Below, piece by piece: positions 34,552 through 49,140 of a stretch of 64,000 bases of DNA. The notes under the pieces were generated by a model. The model searched no databases. It had not been told where the DNA came from and saw nothing but the letters and a program-made list of their open reading frames with translations. Within the stretch, counting starts at the first letter, position 1; each line of letters opens with the position of its first letter. This DNA is from Artemisia argyi (Eukaryota > Streptophyta > Magnoliopsida > Asterales > Asteraceae). Location: NCBI GenBank assembly GCA_030686995.1, contig CM060709.1, forward strand, positions 300,963,357 to 301,027,356. Reading direction: 5' to 3'. The position numbers and the translations under genes are program-made.

Positions 34552-35517
34552 ATAAAACAAGAAAGATACTTTGTTGATACACAATTTTTATTTAATATTT
34601 TTGTGACTTTAGTGAAAAACGCTTGGTATTTGTTTGACATTCACATACGTTATCCCTACAAATCACAAACTCAGATGCGGATCCCCTCCTACAGTGCTCG
34701 AAGCAACATTATATACGTGTATAAAATAAACCGAAATTAGCAATGTTGATGATATTCTCTATAGTACTTGTGAAGACCTCGACTATGACAAATTATCTTT
34801 AAATATATACAAACTACTTATGTATGAAAATATGTATGGTAAAACTATACACACTTTCAAGATTTATGGCTACGATGCATGTATATGGTAATGATGGTTG
34901 GACGTATGGACCATTTTGTATAGGGACCGGTAAATCATTTCATGCATTAAACTTTAGAAGAATTCGTATATCAGCTGACAAGATAGAATCATGTACTCCG
35001 TATAATCTTTGTGTATCTTTAATGAATTGATAATCAAATAATACATTTCCTACCAACACTAATAAATGGAAGCATTTTGTCAAACAACATATAAATTGTA
35101 TTATTTTTGTGTCTTTTAGTTAAGCTCGTAAAGTTAATTAATTAAACGAGATTTCATAATCCTTTATTCCTTTTGTAACCATATTCTGATTAATCATATA
35201 AATGATCAACTATATTTTATTATATAGAAAAATACCTCAAGAGATATAGTATCTTCTAAATTGGTTGTTGTTTCCCAACCGCCAAACTGAAGATGCATTG
35301 CATGTGGTATCTCTGTTTGTAGTTACGACTTACGAGTAAACAATAAGGTTCTAAATATGTTTTAAAAATACAACTCTACAAATTACGAAGATGAACATAT
35401 GCGAAGTTAGCTAGATCTTGGGAGATGGACTTGCTAGTCAATTGCAATTTTATTTAGAGAAATATCGTTACAAGTAAAGTGACATTTAATAAGACATTTA
35501 GTAGATGAGATTTTGCC

Positions 35518-35520
<3 letters not shown>

Positions 35521-35561
<41 letters not shown>
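35521..35561. repeat. Poly-A tract
   Basis: About 41 As. A poly-T tract of about 30 bases follows at 35709-35739. Confidence 0.9.
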
Positions 35562-35563
<2 letters not shown>

Positions 35564-35639
35564 TAGAAGCAGTTTTAGAATATTTGTGTTATGAAAAGGT
35601 CAATGACAATACCCTTTGATTCATAAAATACACTACATG

Positions 35640-35705
35640 CAGGGACGGACTTATGTAGGTTGTGCGAGGGCCGGCGCTCCCAATGGCTAGCCGAAAAAAT
35701 AGTGT

Positions 35706-35740
<35 letters not shown>

Positions 35741-35960
35741 TTTTGACCTTTTTCGAAAGTGCCCCAACAAAAACTCAAATTGCCCCTACCCACATATTAA
35801 AATCTAATATTCAACACTTTAAATCCTCATAAATCCTTCGTTTCTAAGTAAAAAATACTCGATTTATCGTTATGATTATAGTTTTTTCTTCCACATTTTG
35901 TTCCTATTGTAAAAATAAAATTTTTTGCCCCCACATCCTATTTTTCTAGGTCCGTCACTG
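35640..35960. mobile_element. hAT MITE, 321 bp
   Basis: The left end CAGGGACGGACTTATG and right end, read inward, CAGTGACGGACCTAG form short imperfect inverted repeats of hAT type. The flanking octamers ACTACATG and ACTATGTG match at six of eight positions, a worn 8-bp duplication. No coding capacity. The termini resemble those of the large hAT element at 17315. Confidence 0.7.
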
Positions 35961-36404
35961 ACTATGTGTAGTGGAAACACGTTTAAACGTGCAACACTTT
36001 TATGAAAAGGAAAAAATGACACCATTTTAGACTAGTGGTGACGATAGTTTGTGTCAGCGAACATAATTTTTTTTTATACTCGAGGTTGGTTCATCGTAAT
36101 TTGAGTAGCATATATGCTAAGATTTAGTTTTAGTTTGTGGTAGCATAGAAATGGATCTTGTTGTCGGATGATGTTGTCATTTGGTTTTTCCCTTTTAAAG
36201 TCAATGGTTTATCTTCTTCAGATCACCATAACAAAAAAATATTTGTATTATGCAATCAACATGGTTTTTATCTAATAAGAGATAAATGTTTTATAGATTC
36301 CATCTAAAATTGACGCTAAATAAAAATGATGTAGCAAGTCGTATTAATATTAATGTTAAAGTAATATGATAAAATCTAAATTATGAGAGACCTCAATTCG
36401 CGCG

Positions 36405-36608
36405 TCTTAGTCAATGACAACTGAAGTTACGTTATTTTTGAGTTCAAACGCAAGACTTTTTGTGTCGAAATGGATAGTGGGTTTGTTCACAATATCAGAA
36501 ACATTTCTTAGTCAATGACAACAGAAGTTACGTTATTTTTTAGTTCAAACGTAAGACTTTTTGAGTCGAAATGGATAGTGGGTTTGTTCATAATATCAGG
36601 GACATTTC
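36405..36608. repeat. 102-bp tandem duplication inside copy A
   Basis: Units start at CTTAGTCAATGACAAC (36405) and again at 36507. Copy B has the segment once, so this repeat arose after the large duplication or was lost from B. Confidence 0.85.
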
Positions 36609-38214
36609 TTAAACAAAAGTCATCATCTCTTAAACGAAGTCAATATTGATCTAATCGTCGAAGTCGGGGTTCCAAACATACTTTTTACAAATCCATGAAA
36701 CCACGCAAACAATCAACTAGCTCTTTAATGATTGTGATGTTTAATTGTAGGTAAGATTATTCATGGAAACCGAAACACTCGCTCGCAATAACAGTTCTCG
36801 GAAATTAAAGTGTGCGCAAAGCGTTTAACACACTTATTAACTCTTATTAGTAGTATATCGGAGCTTCATATACCGTATAATATTTATACATTCCATGCAT
36901 GATCATCTTATGTTTTTCTATGCGATTGCTAATTTCTGATGTGGATTTTCTTGAACGTTAACTTTCCAAAATTGTGACTCCATAATCTATTATATATTTT
37001 ATTATTTATAAAAATGAAGCGACAATGTTTTTGTCACGATGGAACCCATTGTCTATTCCAACCCAACATATATACATTGTGTTTGTTTTGTTGGTCACTA
37101 TGGATCCTCCTTATACATGTTCCTGGCCAACCTGGTTGTAGCTATGTCAATAGTCAATACATCCATACATGAGACAGACTGACAGACATAAATAAATACA
37201 AACATACATATACAGTTATACACACATACACCAAGTATGATGTAATATAATATAACTATACACTCGTACATCGAGCATGTTACTACAATTTATATGTAAT
37301 GACTAATGAGCATCACATTTAATATATTATTAGATGATAGGTTAGTATCAGGTTCGAGCAAATGTGTAGGCTTACGTCCATTAAGGTTTATAAATTTTAA
37401 ATCTTTAAATGTCGAATCAATAATACATAACGACTAGTTCGCCACGGGGTTTTCATTATTCAACATGATATCATAACAAGTCTAATGCTGAAACCTAGTC
37501 AGTTGCCATAAGCCGGCGTATCTATACCACCTCGTCTCCAACCCCAGCTTGTCCCTTCTTTAGAAAGTAAAAAGATGGCCCTTATTTTCTTTCTATTGGC
37601 CAACAGCCTAACACCGTCAAATGTATCTACATCTTCATCATTCGTAGCATAGTATATATCAAACCATAAAACATTTTGTCGTGTCGGTTGTTTCTTTTCT
37701 TTCTCAATTCATGAAGTCATTTGCTGACCGAATTACAACATCACTATTTCAGTCACCTTTTCTACAATGAAAAAATAATACGTCCGACTTTTCATTTTTG
37801 AATGCCTAAAATAATTGTTTAATTCTCATTTCAACTTTAGTACATATAAACAAAATTTTACATATATGTTAACATATTCTCAACGCAACGCGTGAGCACA
37901 AAGCACCTTGTTAAACCTCAAATTTCAAATCAAATACTTCTCACCTAAAATGAGTAGTAATTTTCTTTTCAAAATATTAATTTTCTTTTAAAATCAAATA
38001 TTAAGGTGCAATTCCCCCGATTAATTTTGTTGATTATAAAGATGAATCGTCCGGCATTTGTGAAAAACAACCAATATTTTTAACTTCCAATAATCCAACA
38101 CGAGCTCATTTTCAAATAAATAGCATTAAAGTATTAAACCATTCAAAAAACATGTTGAATTTAGAAACTTTATCTTTTGTCTTCCTTTTTGTTAGCATTT
38201 GGTTTATTATAATA

Positions 38215-38467
38215 CTACATCCGTCTCATAATTATAGTCCACTGTTGATTTTTAAGTCTTCATTTTACAACTTTGACCTTATATATTTTTATTTGTGTTA
38301 TATAATACTTGATAAAAATTATACCAATGAAAAATACATTTAAAACTCAATCATTCATATATTTTATATCAAGTAACATATAACTCAAATTAAAATATTT
38401 ATGGTCAAAGTTGAAAACTAAAGACTTCAAAAGTCAACAGTTGACTATAAATATGAAACGGAGGGAG
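38215..38467. mobile_element. Stowaway-like MITE, 253 bp
   Basis: The right end, read inward, is CTCCCTCCGTTTCATA and the left end is CTACATCCGTCTCATA. The inverted ends run about 33 bp, to ACTGTTG. TA flanks both sides (38213-38214 and 38468-38469). These are marks of a Tc1/mariner-type Stowaway MITE. The corresponding site in copy B (about 43799-43810) lacks the insert. Confidence 0.88.
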
Positions 38468-38905
38468 TATAACAATAACAATTATGTGTACTCAAGTTTT
38501 GGAAGATAATAGACAATATTTCACCGTTCGTCTCTAAACTCTACATTTTTCGCGTGTTTCGTCCTTAAACTTATTTTTTTGGCGTTTTCGTCTCTGAACT
38601 ATGCAAACGACGGCTCGGTTGGTCCCTGGGACCGCGTTTTGGCATACGGACGTTATGTCCAACCGTCATCTGATGTGGCAAGGCTGAGGTTTTTCGTCTT
38701 TTCACCTATTTCATATTCTCACCTATAGTCCCTAATGTCGTTTGTATATTGTAGCGAACTCTTCGTATGTTTCGTCCCTAACAAAATGATGCGTGTTGTG
38801 TAAAAATTCGACCGTTGGCCAGAACTGAACCATGTAAATACTTGACCATTGTGCATATCATAAGTATGTAAACACACATCTTCCCAAAAGAAAAACATAG
38901 CAACG

Positions 38906-39226
38906 ATGGTGGTCTGCACATGTGGTAAACCTGCTGTTGTCAAGACTTCTTGGACAAACAGGAATCTAGGTTGCCGTTTCTTTGGTTGTCCAACAATTGT
39001 AAGTTTGGTCATTGTGTTGTTTAATTAAAAAAAAAATGTGTTGCTTCTTTACACACTGTGTTGTTTCAGGGCTCAAACTGTCCTTTCCCGGTTGGATCCT
39101 CCGATGTGCCCAAGGTCAGTAGACATTATCTCTGGTTTGTTGAGGAGGATTAATGCTCTACGATGTGTTGTTGAAGAGCTTGAAGAACAGCGGTCCAAGA
39201 ACAAGAAGTATATCATCATCAGTTAG
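38906..39226 (+). pseudogene. GRF zinc-finger protein gene, frameshifted
   Basis: Exon 1 (38906-38998) encodes CTCGKPAVVKTSWTNRNLG followed by CRFFGCP, the front half of a GRF-type zinc finger, a small DNA- or RNA-binding fold. It ends in a GTAAGT donor. Exon 2 follows TTTCAG at 39070. In the spliced frame it starts GSNCPF but soon reaches a stop. The expected continuation (DPPMCPRSVDIISGLL, then a LEEQRSKNKK tail to 39226) is in the next frame, so a one-base change broke it. Such short GRF proteins are very common in some plant genomes and often travel with transposons. Confidence 0.75.
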
Positions 39227-39565
39227 GTTTTGTTTGCTTTGTATGTTTATTTTAGTGCTTGACATATGTTAATCCATCCACCATCAAGTCTCTTTTGTGT
39301 AGTAGTTGTTAGTTTGTGATGGTGGTAGGTGAATGGTTTTAGTATTTTCGAGTAGATGATAGTAGTTGGGTGGTGAAGCAGTCGTTTGTAATGGCTGTCA
39401 ATGATCAATGAAATTTCTTGTTTGAATAATGGCTAAATCGTAATGGTTTGTGATCAAGTGAATGTTCCTTGTTATTGTGAAGTATGTTGTTTGGTTGTTT
39501 AAGTACATAATATGATTGACTTAGGGAAGTTAACAAACCATAACAGCAAGCCTGACAGGGCCAAG

Positions 39566-40002
39566 AACCAGATGTTGCAGTCGCGAAGAAGAGGACGTTC
39601 AAGAAGTTCAGTTTCCGTGGAGTTGATCTCGATGCTTTGCTTGACATGTCTACCGATGAGTTGGTCAAGATGTTCACTGCTCGTGTTCACAGAAGGTTTC
39701 AGAGGGGTTTGAAGAGGAAGCCCACGACTTTGATTAAGAAGCTTGGCAAAGCTAAACATGAATCACTCGCTGGTGAGAAGCCTAACCTGGTGAAGACCCA
39801 CTTGAGGAACATGATCATTGTCCCATAAATGATCGGTAGCGTTGTTGGTGTCTAGAATGGTAAGACCTTCAACAAGATTGAAATCAAGCCTGAGATGATT
39901 GGACACTACCTTGCTGAGTTTTCTATCTCATACAAGCCTGTTAAGCACGGTAGACCAGGTATTGTAGCTACCCACTCTTCAAGGTTTATCCCATTGAAGT
40001 GA
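39566..40002 (+). pseudogene. RPS15: Ribosomal protein S15 (uS19) pseudogene
   Basis: Uninterrupted similarity to cytosolic 40S protein S15 from the N-terminal part ([19 protein letters not shown]) through [15 protein letters not shown] and HLRNMIIVP to the natural C-terminus [10 protein letters not shown] and its TGA at 40000-40002. Two in-frame stops break it: TAA at 39826-39828 and TAG at 39853-39855. Upstream of about 39566 the frame has further stops and no start codon. No intron interrupts it, which suggests a processed (retro-copied) origin, though no poly-A tail is visible because a (TA)n tract begins about 40 bp downstream. Confidence 0.92.
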
Positions 40003-40038
40003 GGATGCTACTTGGATGGTTTTGTTTGGTTTAAGTGA

Positions 40039-40171
<133 letters not shown>

Positions 40172-41252
40172 GAAACTGAAGTTTCAATTTTTTTTGGAAA
40201 GCTTAACAACCGTCTTGTCATCGTTTCCTCTCACACGTCTTTATAAAAAAATAACGTGTTATGTTGAACCATTCATAATTGGTTCACAGGCTATCCTAGT
40301 GTAGAAAATGTTGGGCACAAACGGGTCCCGTTTGTTTGTCACGTGACTCTCACTTCGCAATTGGATCACAGTCTTTTCAATTTTGATCCGGTCGAAATCT
40401 TATGCGCATGTAAATGGACGAGACATGTGTCATCATGATCGGAATGAGATTACGGTAAAGACGGTGTAACTTACGGGAACTGAAGAATAGAGGTGCATGC
40501 GAGGAGATATGGCCAATTATGATACGTTAGGGAGTAGTAAGCTATTAAATAAAAGGATAAATAAAGGAAATGAGTGTGTCGTGAGTGCATAATGATAAAC
40601 TCGACAAAACGTGTTTCGATGTCCTAATTTTAGTAATATGCCATAAAGTTAAATCATGTTGTGAATAAATGTCATCTTGGATGATAGTTTTGCAAATGTT
40701 TGGTCGAGAAATATGATGAAATCTAAATTATGAGAGGTCTTAATTCGTCTTAATCAACCGACAACTGAAGTGACGTTATTTTTTAGTTCAAACGTAAGAC
40801 TTTTTAGTCGAAATGGATAGTGGGTTGTTTCATAATATCAGGGACATTTCTTAAACAAAAGTCATCATCCCTTAAAATGAAGTCAATATTGATCTAATCG
40901 CCAAAGTCGGGGTTCCAAAACATACTTTTACAAATCCATGAAACCATGCAAACAATCAACCAGCTCTTTAATGATCGTGATGTTAATTGTAGCTAGGTAA
41001 GATTGTTCATGGAAAACGAAACACTCGCTCTCGCGATAACAGTTCTTGGAAATTAAAGTGTGCGCACAGCGTTTAACACACTTATTAACTCTTATTAGTA
41101 TATCGGAACTTCATATATTTTTACATTCCATGCATGATCATCTTTGTTACTTGGATATATGTTTTTCTATGCGATTGCTAATTTCTGATGTGGATTTTAT
41201 CGCACGTTAACTTTCCAAAATTGCGACTCCCTAATCTATTGTATATATTTTA

Positions 41253-41571
41253 GGGATAATTCCAGATTGCCTAATTGATTTACTTTTTTGCCTCATAATT
41301 CAGAGTTTCTGTATTTAGACCATGCAACTTGACAACTCGACACACATGACGTCAAGTATCCGACATGAGGGCCGTCAGTTCCCCGAAAATACCCAAGTTG
41401 CTCAAAAGTACACAAGTTGCCCTACCTTGTAATCCGAAAAGTGACACTTGTCACTTGCAGATTTCAGTTATCCAAAAACTACAGGTTGCCCTAGTCTAAA
41501 CATAGAAACTCCGAATTCTGAGAAAAAAAAACAAATCAATTAAACAATCGGGGCATATTAGAGATTATCTC
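41253..41571. mobile_element. Mutator-like MITE, 319 bp
   Basis: Left end GGGATAATTCCAGATTGCC; right end, read inward, GAGATAATCTCTAATATGCC. It is flanked by a perfect 9-bp duplication, TATATTTTA (41244-41252 and 41572-41580). Copy A has the empty site with a single TATATTTTA at 36993-37001. Duplication length indicates a Mutator-like element; it is non-coding. Confidence 0.9.
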
Positions 41572-42520
41572 TATATTTTATTATTTATAAAAGTGAAGCG
41601 ACAATGTTTTTGTCACGATGGAACGTAACCCACTGTTTATTCCAACCCACCATATATACGTTGTGTTTGTTTTGTTGGTCACTACGGATCCTCCTTATAC
41701 ATGTTCCTGGCCAAGCTGGTTGTAGCTATGTCAATATACATCCATACATGAGACAGACCGACATACATACATAAATACAAACATACATATACAGTTATAC
41801 ACACATACACCGAGTATGATGTTAGTATCATATAACTATACACTCGTACATCGAGTATGTTACTGAAAATTATATGTAACGAGCGTCACATTTGTAATAT
41901 ATTATTAGATGATATGTTAGTTTTAAGGTTCGAGCCCATGTGTAGACTTAGGTCTATTAAGGTTTATAAAATTTTAATCTATAAATGTCGAATCAATAAA
42001 ACATAATGGCTAGTTGGCTACCGCGTTTTTATTATTCAACATGGTATCAGAATGAGTATGATGTCGAGAAGGCATAATAGTCGGATTTTACGTAAAACCG
42101 GTCCGAACAGGACCGAGACCGAAATAAGAAAAAAAATCCGGACCGAGACCGGACCGCTAGTCTTTCGGTTTGGTCGGTTTTCTGTCGATCTTCTCGGTCT
42201 CGATTGATTTTAAATATGCGATGCTCAGCCCTAGTCAGCTGTCATAAGCCGGTGTATCTATACCACCCGTCAAACCTAACCCCCCAACTTATCCCTTTTT
42301 TAGAAAGGAAAAAGATGCCCTTATTTTCTTTCTATTGGCCAACAGTCCAACACCGTCAAATGTATCTGCATCTTCATCTTTCATAACATATATCAAACCA
42401 TAAAACATTTTGTCGTGTCGGTTGTTTCTTTTCTTTCTCAATTCATGAAGTCATTTGCTGACCGAGTTACAACATTAGTATTTTAGTCACCATTTCTACG
42501 ATGAAAGAATAATAAAAATT

Positions 42521-42722
42521 TATACCTTTTCCGTCTTAAAATTATTGTTCAATTTTTCATTTTTAAATGCCTAAAATAATTATTCATTTCTCATTTCAAC
42601 AAATCAGCAAAAGATTTTAATGTAGAAAAATGATATATGATTGATTAAAAACTGTAATTATCTCACTATTCTTAAAATTGTGTATTTTCTTGAACAATAA
42701 TTTTAAGACGGATAAAACATAT
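42521..42722. mobile_element. Small MITE with about 30-bp inverted ends
   Basis: CCGTCTTAAAATTATTGTTC near the left end is repeated in inverse at 42689-42712. It resembles a Stowaway-type element by the CCGTC terminus. The target duplication is unclear. Copy A keeps only a shortened trace (ACGTCCGACTTTTCATTT). Confidence 0.5.
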
Positions 42723-43849
42723 CATTTGCCTCTCTTTTTAAAAAATAAGAAATTTCGGTTAAAATGTTGTTGTCGATATTTAATATAATGTTTGTTTTGC
42801 TTTTGTTGTTGCAGTTGAAGATTTGTCATCGTTTACTGTCATATTTCTTTAAAAGTTTTGCTATCGGTACTTGTTTCTACTTTTGTTGCTGGTGTTTGAA
42901 GATTATCTCCGCTTGCTTTCGAATATTTTCATTAACAAATTAGTTATTAATTTAATATTTTAAGTTTCTTTTTAGTCCGAATTTTTGTGATTTCGTCGCT
43001 TAGATTGAGATGAAGCATTGGATGATAGGTTAGTAGGCTCGAGCCCGTGTGTGAGCTTAGGTCCATTAGAGTTTAAGAATTTGTAATCTATAATACCCCA
43101 TCAGTAAAACATAACAACTACGGGGTTTTCATTATTCAACGGATATATGATATTTGAGGCCTTTATAAGCTTAAAATAAAGAGCTAGTAATATCCTTCCG
43201 CTATGGTTTTAGTATCCGAGTAGTCCATTGTTTTCGACTTTGAGAAATGTTACGTTATACGCATTTTGACAAGTGTGCATGACTATACGGATAATGAATT
43301 TCACCGGTTAAAATCAGAACCATGCATGTTAACCTAGTTCAATATAATTTATATTCCTTTAATATTAACTTTCAGAATTTCTTATTCATTACTATTCATA
43401 TCGTATTTTTATTTTTACCCCATCATCTTTATTTAACTTTATACTATTATAAGCAAAATTTTGCACAAATGTTAACATATTCTCAACGCAACACGCGTGA
43501 GTAGAAAGCACTTCGTTAAGCCTCAAATTTCAAATCAAATACTTCACGCCTGTCACTAACATATGTGGTTGTGATGCTTACAAAATGAATAGTAATTTTT
43601 TTTCAAAATATTAATTTTGTTGATTACAAAGATGAATTCGTCCGCCATTTCTGAAAAACAATCAATATTTTTGACTTTCAATAATCCAACACGAGCTCAT
43701 TTTCAAATAAACATCATTAAAGTATTAAACCATTCAAAAAATATATTGAATTTAGAAACTTTATCTTTTGTCTTCCTTTTTGTTAGCATTTGCTTTATTA
43801 ATAATATAACAATAACAATTATCAACATGGTTTATTATAGATGAACAGT

Positions 43850-46800
43850 AAGTAGTTGATAATTGTCAAAAACTTTTCTTAAAGTTATTAAAACACTACA
43901 TTAGCACCATAAACACATTCCAAATATATTAAAGTGACTTATTAGCCCATTAACCTATTAGATTTTGTTTCTAACATCCTTCACATTACTTTTTAAGTTT
44001 ACTAAACTACCAAACTAGCCCTAAAATTATAATATTTTATATTTTAACATCCTATTAAGTTGGTAATATAACAAGTTAACTTCTTAACCTCATAAACTCT
44101 ATATTTCTTTAGATCATCTTTTTATCAGTATTACATTTTTTATTGAAAAAACATGTCATTGTTATACCTTCATTTTGTAACTATATGAACGCACGAGCCA
44201 ATCAATCTCATTTGAATAATTAACAATTCTAAAAGAAATTATTAGGGCAAATATGAGTCTAAATAGTACACAAAGCATGATTTTTGAGGTAATTTACTAG
44301 GCTGCATATGAATTATGTTATGAATGCTCATGTTTGCATAGTGTTATGGATATTTGACTTATTGAATGAAGTTAGCAGTTTTCAAAAGTAAAAGTCTCTT
44401 ATTGGTGTTGTGGCTTAGAAGGGTTGTTCTGAGTTTTTGAGGCCCCAAGCGAAAATTAATAGTGAAGCTTTTACAAACTAATCTTTGATATAATAAAAGA
44501 ATTACATCATTTTGGAGTGTTTTTGCAAATCTCTTCTCATGATTTTGCCACGTAGGCGAAATCGAGCAACGTGATTGGTCAATAAAAAGTCAAACTTAAA
44601 TTAATTTTGATCAAACTTAATAAATTTGGTGGAGAAATTTGGTTAAGAAAAAAAATGCATAAAATTATAAGTGTCAAATTTATAGAAACAAAAACTTAAA
44701 AAAAGGGGAAGTAATTAATAAAACTTTAATGATTGAATTTTAAATAATTTATATAGAGTAAAGTGTAAAATTACAAGTTTTCATGTTTTTTAATAACTTT
44801 ATAAAAAAAAACAAATAACCCCTTAAACTTTATACCCCCTATATTTTATAATATTAACTTTGTTTAAAATTACATGAGTATTAGTATTAGTTTTTAAACT
44901 TTTATCCATTAAAATTATAAAATTTGGTAAATATGCGAATTAGTTTTAATATACGTTAAATATTTTTTTTAACTAATGTTAGTTTTAAACTTCATTCATT
45001 AGAATATTTTTTTTTAAATAAGGACTCATGTTACTATTTAAAAGTTTAATTTATACGTACACCGGTTTAAAATACGGCTAAATTATTAGTAACGGGAATA
45101 TAAATATCAAATGGTAAGCACGATACTGTGATATGAAAATAAATATATGTGATTCTATATTTCTACTAATAACAACGACTCATGAAATTGTTTTTTAAAA
45201 TTTGTATTTGGATATCTATAAAAACATTTTAAAAACTTTACAGAGCATATTTTAATTTCATCAACGCTCATTATGTGCTACTAAATTCACACATTTTGTA
45301 AAACATGATATCAATAGTTAAAGTTAAACAACAAAATCAACCTCAAAATCAACATGTCTGTCAGTTTAAAACGTTATACAAAGCTAATTAAAAATAAAAA
45401 AAAATGGTTAGATAGTCATTGTTTAATATAGAAGGTGTTTTTCTTAAATTATATAAAAAAAAAAAAAAAAAAAGTACACGCATCACAATCCTTATTTGAT
45501 TACAATCACCTCCTAAAAAAAACTACGTAGGTGATAACCTAACTTTATTCATTGACGTGATGTTTTATCAAAAAATAAAAAAAATAAAAAATAAATAAAA
45601 ATAAAAAATAGTTGGCTGTTGTAAACGAATTAAAAGTATGTACATGAGAATTATTCAGCAAGAATATATAGTCTTAATCAGGTTATTACATTACTATACT
45701 GCGATAATGTTATTGAGTTGGTAATCACGGATGTGAGATACAACCATTATTCTATACTTATGATTTATGTGTAAACCTCTTTTTACTTCTGAATAGAATC
45801 CGAAAAAGACCTTCAAAGAACTTTGGCTTATGCCTTATCTACCTGATAGTATTTATTAACATTTTTTATTGTTTAACTTTCTTGTTATACACACCAACTT
45901 TTAGTAACTCTTTTTTATGTTTTATTAAAAACTTTTACACTTAATATTTGTGTTTTTACTATAAACACACTAAGCTATAATAGAATTAGTTGTGAATTCA
46001 GGAGTTTTTCACCAAGCTTCTAAAAAAAGCTTATAGCTTTATCATACACTTATTGTTTTATTGTAATTGAATAAGCCAATAAGCACCTTTAATAAGCATA
46101 ACCAAAAACCCCTTTAGTTCTAATATGAAGTTTTCTAATTTGATGTTATAACTAACTTTGTTGTTATCCTCACTATAATGTAACATGTTAGTGGTTTTTG
46201 TAGTTTTATTATCTTATCGCACACACTAAAGTGTAATGCAATTTGTTGTGTGCGTTTTTTAGAGGAGGATTAAATATTAACACATGATTATCGTGGAAGG
46301 ATTTCTACGCCTGCTCAAGGTATGAATGTATAATTTAGTTAAGTTGCTAATTTAGATAATACATGAATGTATTTTAATGTACCAAAAATGTGTTTTAGTG
46401 CCTATATGGGGAATTTTATTGTAGAAATTCTTTTTGGAGTGTAATTTGTCTTTCAATGAGTTAATGAAACTTAGCAGGTGGTTGTTGTCATTGATAACAC
46501 TATGGGTGTCAACCAACGGTCTAAAATATGAGTGTCTTTTACCTTGATGATTTAGGCCAATTGTGAAAAAAGTTGCATTAAAGTGAAAGGTCGGTAAGGA
46601 TTCAAAAAATCCCAAAAGACTTGCGAATATACTCTTTGTCATTTTTTCATGCATTTATAATTTACTTATACAAGTAATAATAATTTCCTTATATAGTTCG
46701 GGTTTAGAGAAAAATTATTCTTATACATTATACATACACGTAAGATTAAATTTGAGTTCTACCCATTACATCTTTTTTCGTTTCTCTTTATGTAATAAAG

Positions 46801-47450
46801 AAGCTATAGTGTAAGCAACTATGTTAATTTGCTAATTTTATGATCAAACATGAGAAGTAAATAACACAAACTTATGAAAATACATCTTTTCAAACAAAAA
46901 TGTACATTAGTAAAAATGATATGATTGTTATTCATAATTAAGGAAATGAATCAATCTTCAAAGCTATCTAAATATACTACATATTTTAACGAAAATATAA
47001 GTAAAAGAAATACCACAATTACAAAACACATCGTAAATTGATAGCACGGGTTTGCAAAACTAAAAGCATATATCACTAACATCTAATGCAAGTCAAGTAT
47101 CATCATATGATTTTGCTTGAATAATAAAATATAAATTTTAATTCAAAAGCATTCTCCTAAAATAATAAGTAGGTTATAACATATACATATGATTTTTTAT
47201 TTTTAATCCACCAAGTAAAATCATTTGAAACATGTTAAGTGGTTCATTTCTTAATCGATAATAATACACAATTAAAACGAAATTTTAAAAATCATATGCG
47301 TGCACAGGTATTATAACTAGTGTTATATAAAAAAATTTCATAATTTTATAGGATAAAATGTTAGCCAGTTACCGATAAATAGTATTGTAGATGATTTGAC
47401 ATCTAAACCTTTGGTTCCAAGATACTTCGCAATATTGACTGCTAATGTTG
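43850..47450. other. AT-rich stretch without a supported gene
   Basis: No recognisable coding sequence. The minus-strand ORF at 46352-46654 (100 aa) shows no domain. Poly-A tracts and AAATAAAAAT-type repeats lie near 45453-45475 and 45570-45610. Confidence 0.4.
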
Positions 47451-47454
47451 ACTT

Positions 47455-47563
<109 letters not shown>

Positions 47564-47914
47564 CAAAGTAAAATTTAAAAAATAAAACGAAATGCTTTAT
47601 ATTAGCCTACATATCTATGTTTGAAGAACACATATTTGCTAACCCTCACCTCCATACATCACGCGCCACCCCCTCCCCTCCACCCACCCAAAAAAAATGG
47701 TGACCATCCTCATCATTTGCTGCTTTTTTTTTTCTTTTCTTTTTTATGAGTATTTATATTTGTATCAAATGAGTATTTTTAATGGTGATGAACTGATGAC
47801 CATTGGAGCTAAAAGGTGAAGAGAGTGGTGATGTGGCACTGATGTGGATGTGAGGAGAGTGGTTACTATAGTGTCTAGCTTAACATGGGGTGATTAAAAA
47901 GTTAGATCACTCAC

Positions 47915-48235
47915 CAGTGTTGTAAAAATCAGTCTAGGCGGCCGATTAATCGGTAGGCGGTGATTAACCTCCTAGGGGCCTTATTAATTAGTTTGATAAA
48001 AAAAAATTGGTCAACATACCAATTAATTGGATAAAAATGAGTCAAATCGGACATAAATCAGTTAATTCGGTTACGAATAAAAATCGACCAAATCGGGGAA
48101 AAATTGGCTAGATAGGCCAAATCAGACGTATAGTTTCGAAATTTTACAATTTTATATATAAAAAATCCAATCTGATTAATCCTGGCCTAAACGATTAATC
48201 GCTACGCTTACCGCCTAGCAATTTTTGCAACCTTG
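47915..48235. mobile_element. hAT-type MITE, 321 bp
   Basis: Left end CAGTGTTGTAAAAATCAG and right end, read inward, CAAGGTTGCAAAAATTG, both leading into CTAGGCGG. The interior is rich in GATTAATC-type palindromes. Flanking octamers TCACTCAC and TAACTCAA match at six of eight, a worn 8-bp duplication. Non-coding. Confidence 0.65.
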
Positions 48236-48449
48236 TAACTCAAAGTTGAGGGTGATGAATCACCCACACCTCTACTGCTCACGCGTCACCACCATTGTGG
48301 AGGGCTGAGGTCACGCGCAAAGGAAGGAAAAGGGGAAGAAATTGTGAGGCTCTTCACCTTTTGGCTAATGTGTACTTTGTGCCCCCCCCCCCCCCTCCCC
48401 TCCGAAAAAAAAACAAACAAACAAACCACTATAAATAGTCACTTTTTTA

Positions 48450-48549
<100 letters not shown>

Positions 48550-48559
48550 TAAATAGTCA

Positions 48560-49031
<472 letters not shown>

Positions 49032-49140
49032 TGTTGAGGCAACATGATAAAGTTCTCTTTATGTTTTAATGATGACAAACAAACCATCGAAACACATATA
49101 ATAACAAACGTTAGCTCAAAGTCGCCGGAGCCAATGTCTG

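Larger units (their letters stand above)
36363..38480. repeat. Segmental duplication, copy A
   Basis: This stretch matches 40709 to about 43840 in the same orientation. Shared landmarks are AAATCTAAATTATGAGAG at the left edge, a GAAGCGACAATGTTTTTGTC block, a CCTCCTTATACATGTTCCTG block and AATAATCCAACACGAGCTCA near the right edge. Copy A alone holds the Stowaway MITE at 38215-38467 and a 102-bp internal tandem duplication (36405-36608). It is non-coding and ends near the AACAATAACAATTAT after the MITE. Confidence 0.88.
40709..43840. repeat. Segmental duplication, copy B
   Basis: Direct copy of 36363-38480, longer because of insertions: a Mutator-like MITE (41253-41571), about 150 bp rich in GGACCGAGACCG-type motifs (about 42065-42215), and about 0.8 kb at 42600-43440 that includes part of a small MITE. 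It lacks the Stowaway MITE of copy A. No coding sequence. Confidence 0.85.

Noticed and set aside
46352..46654. 100-aa minus-strand ORF
   Set aside because: No recognisable motif, no splice or promoter support, AT-rich surroundings.
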